DNA of 64,000 bases, taken from an uncultured Flavobacteriaceae bacterium. Its GTDB lineage: Bacteria > Bacteroidota > Bacteroidia > Flavobacteriales > Flavobacteriaceae. Below are positions 8,367 through 16,536 of the stretch, in pieces. Every line of letters begins with the position of its first letter. Position 1 is the stretch's first letter. The translations under genes were made by a program, and so were the position numbers. The stretch covers positions 662,336-726,335 of the forward strand of contig CANLWN010000003.1 in assembly GCA_947494825.1 (NCBI GenBank), given 5' to 3'. The notes under the pieces were generated by a model. The model saw only the letters and a list, made by a program, of their open reading frames with translations, was not told the origin of the DNA and ran no database searches.

Positions 8367-9242
8367 TTGAAAAAAGCATTATTACTTCTATTTATATTTA
8401 CAAGCGGAATTGCATTTAGCCAATTAAAAGAGTACAGCGGAATTGTAAAAGCAAAAAGCGACAATCTTCCACTTCCAGGAGTAAATGTGATAATAAAAGG
8501 AACAAAAATCGGGACTCAAACGGACTTTAATGGAAATTTTAAAATTTCAGTTCCTGACTCTTTAAATGTATTGAGTTTTTCGTTCCTAGGAATGATTCCT
8601 TTAGACTATAAACTCAATGAAAAAAAGAATCTCGAAATACTTTTAAAGGAAGATTGTAATATAGACTGGTTTGACGAACGACATATTGGTTTTTATATAA
8701 ATAGTGGACTTATTAATAATCCTGTGGGAGGACAATTTCACTTCTCGCTTACACCGAATTATAATTGGCCTACAATTAAAACCGGAATTAGTTATCAAAC
8801 CAACCTCAAAGAAAATAGGTTTATGAACGCTTACCTAAATTTACATCACCTTTTTGTGAGCTGTGATTTTAACGCTGACATCAATTCTTCTTTTAGAAAC
8901 TTGGACTATAACAACAATATAGAACTATCCGTATATTCGGTTGAAACAAGTCTTAATTTCAACAATATAAGCGCAATTGTTGGCTTAAGTACAATTGACT
9001 TTAACAAAGTATCAGAAAATAAAAGTATTAATTCCGTTGGAGCAACATTAGGACTTGGAACTTGGATTGGACAACCATTTTTAATGTCAGTATCAGCAAA
9101 AACGACTATTTATAAAAACTTGAGTGAATATCACGCCGAAATAAAAAAACAGTACAAAGGAATTTATGGGTTTTTAAAATATTATAAAGTGAATGACTTT
9201 AACGAATTGAGTTTAGGAATCGGAATTGAACTAAGCTATTAA
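8367..9242 (+). CDS. Outer-membrane-type protein with CarboxypepD_reg-like N-terminal domain
   Basis: Translation appears to start at TTG 8367 (MKKALLLLFIFTSGIAFSQ, signal peptide); no ATG gives an intact signal. After the signal comes a carboxypeptidase-regulatory-like beta-sandwich (SGIVKAKSDNLPLPGVNVII to KNLEILLKED, about residues 24-110). In Bacteroidetes this domain commonly begins TonB-dependent receptors. The remaining 180 residues have alternating beta-strand character, suggesting a small barrel or surface domain instead of a full receptor. GTTGTAAAGC (8255) and GCATTACAAC (9268) bracket the unit and are inverse complements at 9 of 10. Confidence 0.75.
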   Translation: MKKALLLLFIFTSGIAFSQLKEYSGIVKAKSDNLPLPGVNVIIKGTKIGTQTDFNGNFKISVPDSLNVLSFSFLGMIPLDYKLNEKKNLEILLKEDCNIDWFDERHIGFYINSGLINNPVGGQFHFSLTPNYNWPTIKTGISYQTNLKENRFMNAYLNLHHLFVSCDFNADINSSFRNLDYNNNIELSVYSVETSLNFNNISAIVGLSTIDFNKVSENKSINSVGATLGLGTWIGQPFLMSVSAKTTIYKNLSEYHAEIKKQYKGIYGFLKYYKVNDFNELSLGIGIELSY

Positions 9243-9267
9243 CTAAACAAAAGATAAAATAAAAACC

Positions 9268-9421
9268 GCATTACAACACCGTGTATAATTCATTGCTAGT
9301 ACTCGCCTACTTCTGAAAATCCTCACAGATTTTCAGTTTGGTGTGTATTTTCAAAGCCTGCCTGCCGACAGATAGGCTTAATGCTAAACCACGCAACTAC
9401 TTATAGTCGAGATCGTTGTAA
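9268..9421 (+). repeat. attC-like site
   Basis: GCATTACAACACCGTGTATA (9268-9287) opens and CTTATAGTCGAGATCGTTGT closes, with box GTTGTAA at 9415-9421. The interior shares the CTGAAAATC / GATTTTCAG hairpin and GCCTGCCTGCC tract with neighbouring sites. Confidence 0.7.
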
Positions 9422-9439
9422 CACATTTGAGAGAAACAT

Positions 9440-10048
9440 ATGAAAATTAAAATAATCACCCTGCTAGTCTTAATTATATTGATTTCCTGTAAATCTGACC
9501 CCAACAAGCAAATTGATGAGGGAAAAATAACAGAAAGTACGTACCATAGTAATGAAATTGGCTGGACAATGGAAATTCCTACAGGATGGAATGTAACTCA
9601 CAAAGGTGTTTCAGACGAAAGAACTGAAAAAGGCTTGGAGGCAATTAAAGAATCAGCTGGAATTGATTATGATGCCAGTGGACTCAAACAACTTCTTAAT
9701 TTTCAAAAAGATAGATTTCATATTTTTCAATCGACATCTGAGCCCTTTGAAATTGAATATGAAGGAGAGTGGGAAGATAATAACGAAGGGCTTAAGCAAT
9801 TACTATATGAGACCTATGAAAGTCGAGGGATTAAAATCGACACATCATCTTCAACAAAAAAAATAGATAATCTAAACTTTGAAGTTTTTCATATTACTAT
9901 GTATGGACCAGATGGTAAAATAATTCTCTATCAGGACATGTATAGTCGACTTATTAATGGTTTCGATTTTGGGGTCAATTTGAATTACATAAATGAAAAG
10001 GAAAAGAACGAAATGATGAAGGTTTGGAAGGAATCAAAATTTGAATGA
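9440..10048 (+). CDS. Lipoprotein of unknown function
   Basis: The 202-residue product has a lipoprotein signal with lipobox LISC (MKIKIITLLVLIILISC). The mature region resembles small periplasmic proteins with an opening EIGWTMEIPTGWNV strand pair, as in PsbP- or DUF1795-like folds, but I would not assign a function. No convincing cassette end follows it, so it may share a cassette with the next two genes. Confidence 0.75.
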   Translation: MKIKIITLLVLIILISCKSDPNKQIDEGKITESTYHSNEIGWTMEIPTGWNVTHKGVSDERTEKGLEAIKESAGIDYDASGLKQLLNFQKDRFHIFQSTSEPFEIEYEGEWEDNNEGLKQLLYETYESRGIKIDTSSSTKKIDNLNFEVFHITMYGPDGKIILYQDMYSRLINGFDFGVNLNYINEKEKNEMMKVWKESKFE

Positions 10049-10122
10049 AAGGTGAAAATACCAATTCGTTTCTAATTAATATAGGATATAGAAAGTTCAA
10101 ATAAAGGATGACCAAGATTTAG

Positions 10123-10374
10123 ATGATTCGCTTTTTCCAAATTATTTTCGGTGGTATTATCCTTAATTTTATAGGAGCCTCAATAAGATGGACTTATGGT
10201 TCTATTTGGAGGACTTTGTTCCGTAAACCCAAATTTACATTTAAAGAATATTTATATGGGCCAAAGAACTCCCGTGATTACTATGATAAAAATGCACATC
10301 AACTGAATAACAAATTAATTGGGATTTTTGCATTAGGTATCTTGGGCGCAATTATTGTAACAAAATCCTTGTAA
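10123..10374 (+). CDS. Small two-helix membrane protein
   Basis: The 83-residue product has two hydrophobic helices (about residues 4-22 and 66-81) around a basic, aromatic loop (RWTYGSIWRTLFRKPKFTFK). It is preceded by AAAGTTCAAATAAAGGATG (10092-10110), a motif that recurs before several starts here. Function is unknown. Confidence 0.65.
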   Translation: MIRFFQIIFGGIILNFIGASIRWTYGSIWRTLFRKPKFTFKEYLYGPKNSRDYYDKNAHQLNNKLIGIFALGILGAIIVTKSL

Positions 10375-10392
10375 TAAAAGTTCAAATAAACT

Positions 10393-11028
10393 ATGAAATA
10401 TAGTATACCCATTCTTTTCTTAATAATTTTCTCATGTAAACCAGACTCCAAACCTGGGTTAAACACCGTTTCCGAAAAGACCAGCACATATGCCATGTAC
10501 GGATTCTTAATAGAGGAATTTTCTTATTCTCAAGGGATATTACAAGAACAAATAATCCAATCATTGGGAGACGGAAAACTTAATGAAATTCCATCGGTTA
10601 AGGCTTATGATAGTTTAACCAAAATATATTTGAAATTTTTGAACCAAACAGAATCCGAATTGATGAACGCTTTGAATAGCGAAAGTGAATTGAACTATTC
10701 TGGGGGACTATCAAAAAAAGAATATGTAAACAACTACTTTTTTTCCAATAAAGACTACAGCCAAAAAGCAATTGAATTCATCTCTAAAACGGATCGCTAT
10801 AGAAATGAAATAAAAAAATTAGGGCTTAACGATAACTTGAGAAGAAAAATTGACAGAACACTAAATACCGGGAGGATTACCAATAGAAAGGGGGAAAAAA
10901 TCAAGCACATGGATTACTTTTTTAAAGACATGCCCTTAATAAGCGTTCTGGCTTACTTAGAGCATAAAGAAAAATGCGTGTTGGAATTTGAAAATGAATA
11001 TTTAAAAAGTATCGAACCGAACGATTAA
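10393..11028 (+). CDS. Lipoprotein of unknown function
   Basis: The 211-residue product has a lipoprotein signal (MKYSIPILFLIIFSC). The mature part is helical and charged with no recognised domain. It starts directly after AAAAGTTCAAATAAACT, one of the clearest instances of the recurring pre-start motif, and lies 18 bases behind the previous gene, so co-transcription is likely. Confidence 0.75.
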   Translation: MKYSIPILFLIIFSCKPDSKPGLNTVSEKTSTYAMYGFLIEEFSYSQGILQEQIIQSLGDGKLNEIPSVKAYDSLTKIYLKFLNQTESELMNALNSESELNYSGGLSKKEYVNNYFFSNKDYSQKAIEFISKTDRYRNEIKKLGLNDNLRRKIDRTLNTGRITNRKGEKIKHMDYFFKDMPLISVLAYLEHKEKCVLEFENEYLKSIEPND

Positions 11029-11035
11029 AAACCTA

Positions 11036-11064
11036 CTGCCAACAAAGGCTATAAAGTATACTAC
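11036..11064 (+). repeat. Left half of an attC-like site, truncated
   Basis: CTGCCAACAAAGGCTATAAA (11036-11055) matches the conserved left arm, but no right arm (ATAGCC..GACCGTT) follows. A terminator and a recombinase remnant follow instead. This is a probable breakpoint in the array. Confidence 0.55.
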
Positions 11065-11097
11065 TAAAAGCTCAAAAAAACCACCTCCCTTTCAACC

Positions 11098-11125
11098 AAA
11101 AATACCCATCAACGGGTATTTTTTT
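11098..11125 (+). terminator. Rho-independent terminator
   Basis: The stem AATACCC / GGGTATT with loop ATCAAC lies between A and T runs, so it can work on both strands. It would end the transcript of the gene at 10393-11028. Confidence 0.8.
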
Positions 11126-11186
11126 GTTTCCGATTTATTTTGATCTTAAAAAGCTCCATTTCTTTTTACGAATTCCAACGCTTTCC

Positions 11187-11411
11187 AATGGGCCCAAAGC
11201 AGCAAGACGGTGTGGAAAAGTTTTTGGAGCATCTAAAGAAATAAGTAAGAAAAATCAACAAAAAACTGTACTTTGGGAGGAGTATTTTAAGGAGGGAAAG
11301 CTGACGGTGACTAAGATTTGTGAACGGTTGGATATATCAAGGGTAAGATATTATAATTACTTAGGATATAGAGGGCTTTCTGGGAAGTTGAAAGCTTATA
11401 AAAAAGTTTGA
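11187..11411 (+). pseudogene. C-terminal remnant of a serine recombinase (resolvase/invertase family)
   Basis: The frame from about 11187 reads GPKAARRCGKVFGASKEISK.., then a helix-turn-helix (VTKICERLDISRVRYYNYLG) and ends LSGKLKAYKKV. This is the DNA-binding tail typical of Hin/resolvase-type recombinases in Bacteroidetes. The N-terminal catalytic domain with its serine is absent, and the sequence upstream is a terminator and truncated spacer. It is best read as the scar of a mobile element inserted or deleted at this point of the array, next to the Lamassu-like pair. Confidence 0.6.
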
Positions 11412-11483
11412 TAAGTATTAGAAAGCGGGTTTATCTTTAATAATTATACACGCTTATCGGTATTAATACGAGATAAACATAGA

Positions 11484-12572
11484 ATGACGAATAACTACAA
11501 CCCAGAAGTAAACGCAGGAGTCCACGCGAATATAGGTATGGATTTTCAAAAAAACTGCACCATTTATTTATTTCTCGAAAAATACCATCACTTAAAAAAT
11601 CAAAAATATTTTATTATTCTAGAGCATTTGGAGGATATTATTTTCGGATACCTTGATAATCCTACAGAGCTTTCAAAAATAGAGACATATCAAGCAAAAA
11701 AATCCTCATCCAAATGGACAAACAGTGGGGTTTTAGGAATAATTAAAAAAATTACGGAAACTGGTCAATCAATTTTGAATGACCCTCATCCTAAAACAAA
11801 TGATTTCGATCAAGAAAACTTTTTTGTTACAAATAATACAATTGAATTAAAATGTAAGGTGAATAAACAGTGGAATGTTTGTCTTATCAATGAATCCACA
11901 GAGAACCTCAGATATTCTGAGTTAGATCAAAATCTAAAAAACAAAGTAGAAAAAGGTTCTTTAGATATAAATTTTACACCTGAAAATATTTCGAATTTAG
12001 ATACCCTAAACTTTAGATTCATTGACTTAGGAAGAACGCCGAAAGCACAATTGGAACAACTTAATGGAAAATTTGTTTCTGTTTTTGGCAATAACATAAC
12101 TGACCATCTGGCAGCTTTACAAACGTTTTACTATGCATTAGTCGAAATTGAACGTGAATTCAATCAAGGAAATGTTGCAAAATTGAGCGACAACAAGAAA
12201 CGAATTGAGTCCAGTGAAATCGTATCAATTATTAATGTTCTAACAAACAAGAAAAAGGCCTTTGACTTTTGGAGAGAGAAAAAAGATGAATTATGCCAAG
12301 AATTAAACATCAATTTATCCGAAGTAACAATGTTTGAATTACACTATGAAAATAGCTTTGATAAATTTAAGGACATCAAAGAGAGTGAACATCAAAAAAT
12401 ATTTGAATTTGTTTCTAAAAACAAGGGGATATTTAAATCATACATAACGGATAGAACTTGTATTGCCCATTTTCATTCGAAATTCAATAAGGAAAAATCC
12501 TCTACTCTATCCAAATTACAGCTTAAAGCTACAATTGCAGCAGCATATATTGAAGTAAAAAACATATTATGA
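11484..12572 (+). CDS. DUF4297/Cap4-type dsDNA nuclease, LmuA-like effector of a Lamassu-type defence pair
   Basis: The 362-residue protein opens with a GMDFQKNCTIYLFLEKY helix, then ILEHLEDIIF (Glu47, Glu50, Asp51) and YQAKK (Gln70-Lys72). This order matches the PD-(D/E)xK-like nuclease core of DUF4297/Cap4 proteins. In Lamassu systems this domain forms the LmuA effector, which degrades DNA on command from an SMC partner. Its stop overlaps the start of the following SMC-like gene by four bases (ATGA), which supports a fixed two-subunit complex. The C-terminal 200 residues are helical. CBASS Cap4 is the alternative, but no nucleotide cyclase is present. Confidence 0.75.
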   Translation: MTNNYNPEVNAGVHANIGMDFQKNCTIYLFLEKYHHLKNQKYFIILEHLEDIIFGYLDNPTELSKIETYQAKKSSSKWTNSGVLGIIKKITETGQSILNDPHPKTNDFDQENFFVTNNTIELKCKVNKQWNVCLINESTENLRYSELDQNLKNKVEKGSLDINFTPENISNLDTLNFRFIDLGRTPKAQLEQLNGKFVSVFGNNITDHLAALQTFYYALVEIEREFNQGNVAKLSDNKKRIESSEIVSIINVLTNKKKAFDFWREKKDELCQELNINLSEVTMFELHYENSFDKFKDIKESEHQKIFEFVSKNKGIFKSYITDRTCIAHFHSKFNKEKSSTLSKLQLKATIAAAYIEVKNIL

Positions 12573-14299
12573 AAACAACTCTAGATATAAATAGCATACT
12601 AGTTTATAGCGAAGAAAATAACAAATTCTTTCATACTGAATTCAAAAATAAACTCAACGTTATTTATGGCAAAAATACTGCCGGAAAAAGTACATTAATA
12701 CAATTAATTCTTTATGCATTTGGTATAAATGACAACAAAGTAAAACTCGTCGAAATTTTATCGGAGCAGATTTTCGTCAGACTTGATTGCACAATCAAAA
12801 ATGAAAAACTAGAGGAAAAATATGTTTTTCTAAGGCAAGATGAAACTCTTTTGATAAGAGACAGTAATGACAAGGTTTTAAGGTTTAATGGAATCAGCAG
12901 TGATAACTCTGCAGAACACATTAAACTAAAAAAGTACTTCAATAACCTATTCGATTTCAATTTACTTCTAGAATCTAATAGTGGCATATCAGATGCGCCA
13001 ATAGAAACCATTTTCTTGCCTTATTATGTTTCACAGGAAGTGGGTTGGGTTTACCTTCGAAAATCTTTTAGCAACCTTAATTTCTACAAGAATTTCAAAG
13101 AAGATTTTCTCGATTATTATTTAGGTATAGAGAATGTTGTCGACAAGGATGAAAAAAGAAAAATTGAAAAAGAAGTTAACAGACTACAACAGCAGATTAA
13201 ATTCTATACAGAGGTTGAAAAAGACAATAGAGACTTAAAGCTTGCTAATGTCATAGACCAAACTCTGGAAGGCAAAGCAAACCTGTTAATCTCTGATATC
13301 TCCAAAAAGAAAGACAATCTACTTAATTTGGAAAACACTTATGTTGGGGATTCCAACAAATTGACTTTCTATAATCAACGCTTGTCAGTAGTATCAAAAG
13401 TAAAACGTAATCATAAAAATCAGGAACCAGGTAAAGACAATTGTCCAACTTGTACTCAAATACTACCTTCAAATCTTGAAGACGTTTATTCATTCTTTCA
13501 AGAAGAAAACGATACTGCTAATTTGCAAAGGGATTTAAAGGATAAAGTCAAAAAATTGCAGTCTAGGCTCAATTCCTTAAATAAAAAAATTGAATCACAT
13601 CGAGCTGATATAAAATCATCATATCTAACTTTTAATGAATATTCAGAAAACGGGTTGACACTAGAAAAATACATTGATAGTAAAGCGAATATTCAACTTT
13701 TCGAGAATTTGACTAAACAAATTGGTCAATTAACTATTGATTTGGAGATTGAAAAAGCAAAATTAAAAGAATATAAAACAGATGAAGAAATTCTCTTCGA
13801 GCGCAGCAAAAAAAGTAAAATTTTCAAAGACAAATATTTTACCTTTAATAGTAACCTTGGTCTACCATCACTAGAAGATGAGAGATTCTACCAGCTTTAC
13901 GAAATTTCTTCTTTTCCATTTCAAGGAGTCCAATTACATCTGGCTGTTCTAAGTTATCATTTTGCTTTCAATTATTTATTGACTAAAACTACCGATGTCC
14001 ACAGACTACCTTTTATACTTGACAGCGTTTTTAAAGAAGATATTGAAGGGGGAAATAAGATCAAAATTTTAAACTTTATAAACGATAATTTCCCAATAGA
14101 TACTCAAACAATTGTATCAATAGCAGATGACAAAAATGTTGATTCTAGAATTGAACAATACAAAGTGGAAATATTTAAAGACAATGCTCATATGATTTGT
14201 ATTGGAAATGGAACAAAAGAAAAAGCATTGCTAAAAGAAAATGATGATACTCAAAAGGAACTGATTGATGATAGTTTTGAAATTTTGGAAACAATATGA
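12569..14299 (+). CDS. SMC/Rad50-like ATPase with zinc-hook motif, LmuB-like
   Basis: The 576-residue protein has a Walker A motif (YGKNTAGKST, residues 33-42). Two long coiled-coil arms flank a CPTC hook (about residues 292-295), and LPFILDSVFKED near residue 485 is a Walker-B-like strand. The ABC signature region is degenerate (FPFQGVQLHLAVLSYHFAF), as in DUF3732/LmuB-type proteins. In Lamassu, LmuB senses foreign DNA structures and releases the LmuA nuclease. No LmuC-like third gene follows, so this would be a compact two-gene form. The low GC and placement among cassette-like genes suggest acquisition. Confidence 0.75.
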   Translation: MKTTLDINSILVYSEENNKFFHTEFKNKLNVIYGKNTAGKSTLIQLILYAFGINDNKVKLVEILSEQIFVRLDCTIKNEKLEEKYVFLRQDETLLIRDSNDKVLRFNGISSDNSAEHIKLKKYFNNLFDFNLLLESNSGISDAPIETIFLPYYVSQEVGWVYLRKSFSNLNFYKNFKEDFLDYYLGIENVVDKDEKRKIEKEVNRLQQQIKFYTEVEKDNRDLKLANVIDQTLEGKANLLISDISKKKDNLLNLENTYVGDSNKLTFYNQRLSVVSKVKRNHKNQEPGKDNCPTCTQILPSNLEDVYSFFQEENDTANLQRDLKDKVKKLQSRLNSLNKKIESHRADIKSSYLTFNEYSENGLTLEKYIDSKANIQLFENLTKQIGQLTIDLEIEKAKLKEYKTDEEILFERSKKSKIFKDKYFTFNSNLGLPSLEDERFYQLYEISSFPFQGVQLHLAVLSYHFAFNYLLTKTTDVHRLPFILDSVFKEDIEGGNKIKILNFINDNFPIDTQTIVSIADDKNVDSRIEQYKVEIFKDNAHMICIGNGTKEKALLKENDDTQKELIDDSFEILETI

Positions 14300-14532
14300 A
14301 GTAATAATGTCAATAACATGTAAAAAATATTGGCTTTCGTGTTTTACCAAAAATATTGAATAAAATGCAGGTCTGTAATATGCCGAAAAGTCGGTGCGAG
14401 AAAATCCTCAACTTTTCATATATCAGACTGTCACAAAAGTTAAATTAAATGATTTTAAAAACCCTCGCCCATTAAGAGTATGTTGGAAATCTTATCAATT
14501 ATCATATATAATTTCTGTTGGGCGTTAGGAAT
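14300..14532 (+). other. Spacer with possible attC-like right box
   Basis: No ORF is visible. TGTTGGGCGTTAGGAATATG ends it, and GTTAGGAATA (14524-14533) resembles a classical integron right box. It partly complements ATTTGCTAAC at 16435-16444. The left half is not recognisable. Confidence 0.3.
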
Positions 14533-15228
14533 ATGGAAAATGTATTACAAATATTAGGAGCAACTGTTTTAAGTCTCGGAGGTGCAGGTGGGATATTATT
14601 GTTATTATCTAAGTGGTTTGGGGACCTTTTTGCGAAGAAACTGTTGGCAAAAGACGGTGCGAAATACTCTCAAGAGCTTGAAACGTTGAAGAATAATTTT
14701 CAAACGGAAATTGAATCTCATAAAGCATTTCATAATGAGAAATTAGAAATATTAAGAAAAAAATATCAATCAGAACTTGAATCCACAAAAGTTGAATTGG
14801 AGAAATCTAAGGTCTTATTTCTAAAGTACAGGGAAAGTCAGTTTCAAATTTACAATGAATTGTGGCAAAGCCTATGTGATTTGAAGCTCGCAGGAAATGG
14901 TCTTTGGGAAATTGCTAGCAAAGAAAAGCTCCAAAGGTTCATTGAGCAACTTAAAGTAACGAGAGAGTCTGTTGAAAAAAATGCTTTGCTCGTAGAAGAT
15001 ACAGATTATAGAAATCTCATAAAATGCATTGACGATTTTGAAAATTTTCAAATCGGTAAAGAAAGATTAATTGAACTAAGAAGAACTGAATTTCAACATT
15101 TGAACAATGATAATTTTCGGGATGCAATTTGGCATCAAACAGACTCTAACAGAGATATAAAAGAAAGGTTTGAAGTGGAACTGAACACTATTGCTAAATA
15201 TCTTCGTAAACAAATAAAAGGTGAATAA
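14533..15228 (+). CDS. Membrane-anchored coiled-coil protein
   Basis: I start at ATG 14533 (MENVLQILGATVLSLGGAGG). One N-terminal transmembrane helix (about residues 6-29) is followed by a long heptad-rich coiled coil (residues 40-105) and a helical C-terminal domain. The topology is like small membrane-tethered sensors or phage-defence accessory proteins, but I find no named domain. It lies 230 bases behind the Lamassu-like pair in the same orientation; a functional link is unproven. Confidence 0.75.
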   Translation: MENVLQILGATVLSLGGAGGILLLLSKWFGDLFAKKLLAKDGAKYSQELETLKNNFQTEIESHKAFHNEKLEILRKKYQSELESTKVELEKSKVLFLKYRESQFQIYNELWQSLCDLKLAGNGLWEIASKEKLQRFIEQLKVTRESVEKNALLVEDTDYRNLIKCIDDFENFQIGKERLIELRRTEFQHLNNDNFRDAIWHQTDSNRDIKERFEVELNTIAKYLRKQIKGE

Positions 15229-15310
15229 ACACACTGCCACAATGTTTATGGTGTAATGAAACTCCGTTATTGCTTAACGGTGCAAAAATTCAATTAAACG
15301 ATATGATTAA

Positions 15311-15865
15311 ATGAATATTCCCACCTTACCCACAGATAACCTCTATAAGTTCACAGCTATTTTCGGACTCATTATCATATCGTTTGGCCTTTATATAATA
15401 TCCATTGGAAATACTAATTACTTGGAAAGAAAGAAACAGCTGGCATCCACTGATTTTGAGTTCTTTCAAGATTCTGTGAAATATGCATTTAAAAGAAAAA
15501 TATATGATTCCTTATCACAGCAATGGAATGAAGAGGCACTTTCTGGTAACTATAGTTTGGAGTACTTAAAAAAACGTTTAAAAAGAACCGAAAATCTATA
15601 TAGTGAAGTTAAAATTTTACATGAGGAAGTAATCAAAAACCAACTTCTCCTAGTCAAAAGACAGTTTGATTTAGAAGCTGTTGAGTATACAACGAATAAA
15701 AACAATAAAATGGCAATTCTTTTAATTGTCATAGGTACAATTCTAATTAGTTGGGGTTTCATTAATTGGTATAAAAAACATCAACTATATATAGATGCTG
15801 AAATCAAGTGTAAAGGCGAAAGTTTTGTTAAACAATTGAATGCACGTAAGAAAAAAGAAGAGTAA
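15311..15865 (+). CDS. Two-helix membrane protein with coiled-coil loop
   Basis: The 184-residue product has transmembrane helices at about residues 13-32 and 134-154. A charged helical region of about 100 residues lies between them (KKRLKRTENLYSEVKILHEE) and a basic C-terminal tail follows. It is preceded by AAAATTCAATTAAACGATAT, another copy of the recurring pre-start motif. Function is unknown. Confidence 0.75.
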   Translation: MNIPTLPTDNLYKFTAIFGLIIISFGLYIISIGNTNYLERKKQLASTDFEFFQDSVKYAFKRKIYDSLSQQWNEEALSGNYSLEYLKKRLKRTENLYSEVKILHEEVIKNQLLLVKRQFDLEAVEYTTNKNNKMAILLIVIGTILISWGFINWYKKHQLYIDAEIKCKGESFVKQLNARKKKEE

Positions 15866-15933
15866 AGAGTATCTAACTGAAAATGAAATTCCATGTCCGA
15901 TAACGAAAACACAGGTGATGGAAGAAAATTGGG

Positions 15934-16155
15934 ATGCCAGATAGTGTTTCAGCTAGAGATTATAATGATGGAAGCTTCGACCTAACAATAGATGGTCAAG
16001 CCATTAATGAAGTATCACTCGATATGTGGAAACCTTTTTTATGCCCAACCCTTCGCCATCTTTTATTTCCGAAATTCCGGAACACAGTAGAAGGTATTTT
16101 GAAAAACTTCAATAGTTTACAAAACGATGTACAAAACAAAAGTCTGGATACATAA
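15934..16155 (+). CDS. Small protein of unknown function (doubtful)
   Basis: A 73-codon frame from ATG 15934 (MPDSVSARDYNDGSFDLTID..) with plausible amino acid composition and no signal or membrane segment. Its last 29 bases overlap the next gene in another frame. It may be a real small gene translated just ahead of the next one, or a fragment of a longer decayed gene. Confidence 0.4.
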   Translation: MPDSVSARDYNDGSFDLTIDGQAINEVSLDMWKPFLCPTLRHLLFPKFRNTVEGILKNFNSLQNDVQNKSLDT

Positions 16156-16399
16156 GAATAAAGAAGATGCAATTTCAAATAAGGGAGACTTCTGGCTTGA
16201 TTGCACCTTCATAGATAAGCCTACAAATGACAACATAGTAACAATTACAGAAGAACTGATAGTTGATATTCAGGACGAATTAATTTGGAATAAAGATTAC
16301 GGACCTGGTGAGTATAAAATTTTTAAAGCTCTAAATATATTTAACCCGCACCAACATGATGGTTTTTCGTATAGTGTAATGGTTTATAAAGTTCAATAA
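16127..16399 (+). CDS. Small cytoplasmic protein of unknown function
   Basis: The 90-residue product (MYKTKVWIHKNKEDAISNKG..) has no signal and is rich in aromatic and acidic residues (DIQDELIWNKDYGPGEYKIF). It could be an immunity-type or antitoxin-sized protein. Its last codons lie in an AAAGTTCAATAAAACGATT motif, as at the end of the barstar-like gene. Confidence 0.6.
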   Translation: MYKTKVWIHKNKEDAISNKGDFWLDCTFIDKPTNDNIVTITEELIVDIQDELIWNKDYGPGEYKIFKALNIFNPHQHDGFSYSVMVYKVQ

Positions 16400-16434
16400 A
16401 ACGATTTTTCAAATTGAAAGAAGCTCATTGTCCA

Positions 16435-16522
16435 ATTTGCTAACGTAAATTCCAAGTTGACCTGCCTGCCCTCCTAAGATAGGCAAACCAGCAGGTAGGA
16501 ATCGTAGCGAGGACCGCTAGGC
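16435..16522 (+). repeat. attC-like site
   Basis: ATTTGCTAACGTAAATTCCA (16435-16454) opens; GGAATCGTAGCGAGGACCGC closes, with box GCTAGGC at 16516-16522. The interior has CCTGCCTGCC and GCAGGTAGG arms. Confidence 0.7.
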
Positions 16523-16536
16523 AAAAACATTTAGAA

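Noticed and set aside
11124..11186. N-terminal extension of the recombinase remnant
   Set aside because: These codons follow directly on the terminator and have no similarity to the catalytic domain, so they are probably not part of the original gene.
11484..14299. CBASS system with a Cap4 effector
   Set aside because: No CD-NTase gene is adjacent and the partner is an SMC-like ATPase, which fits Lamassu better.
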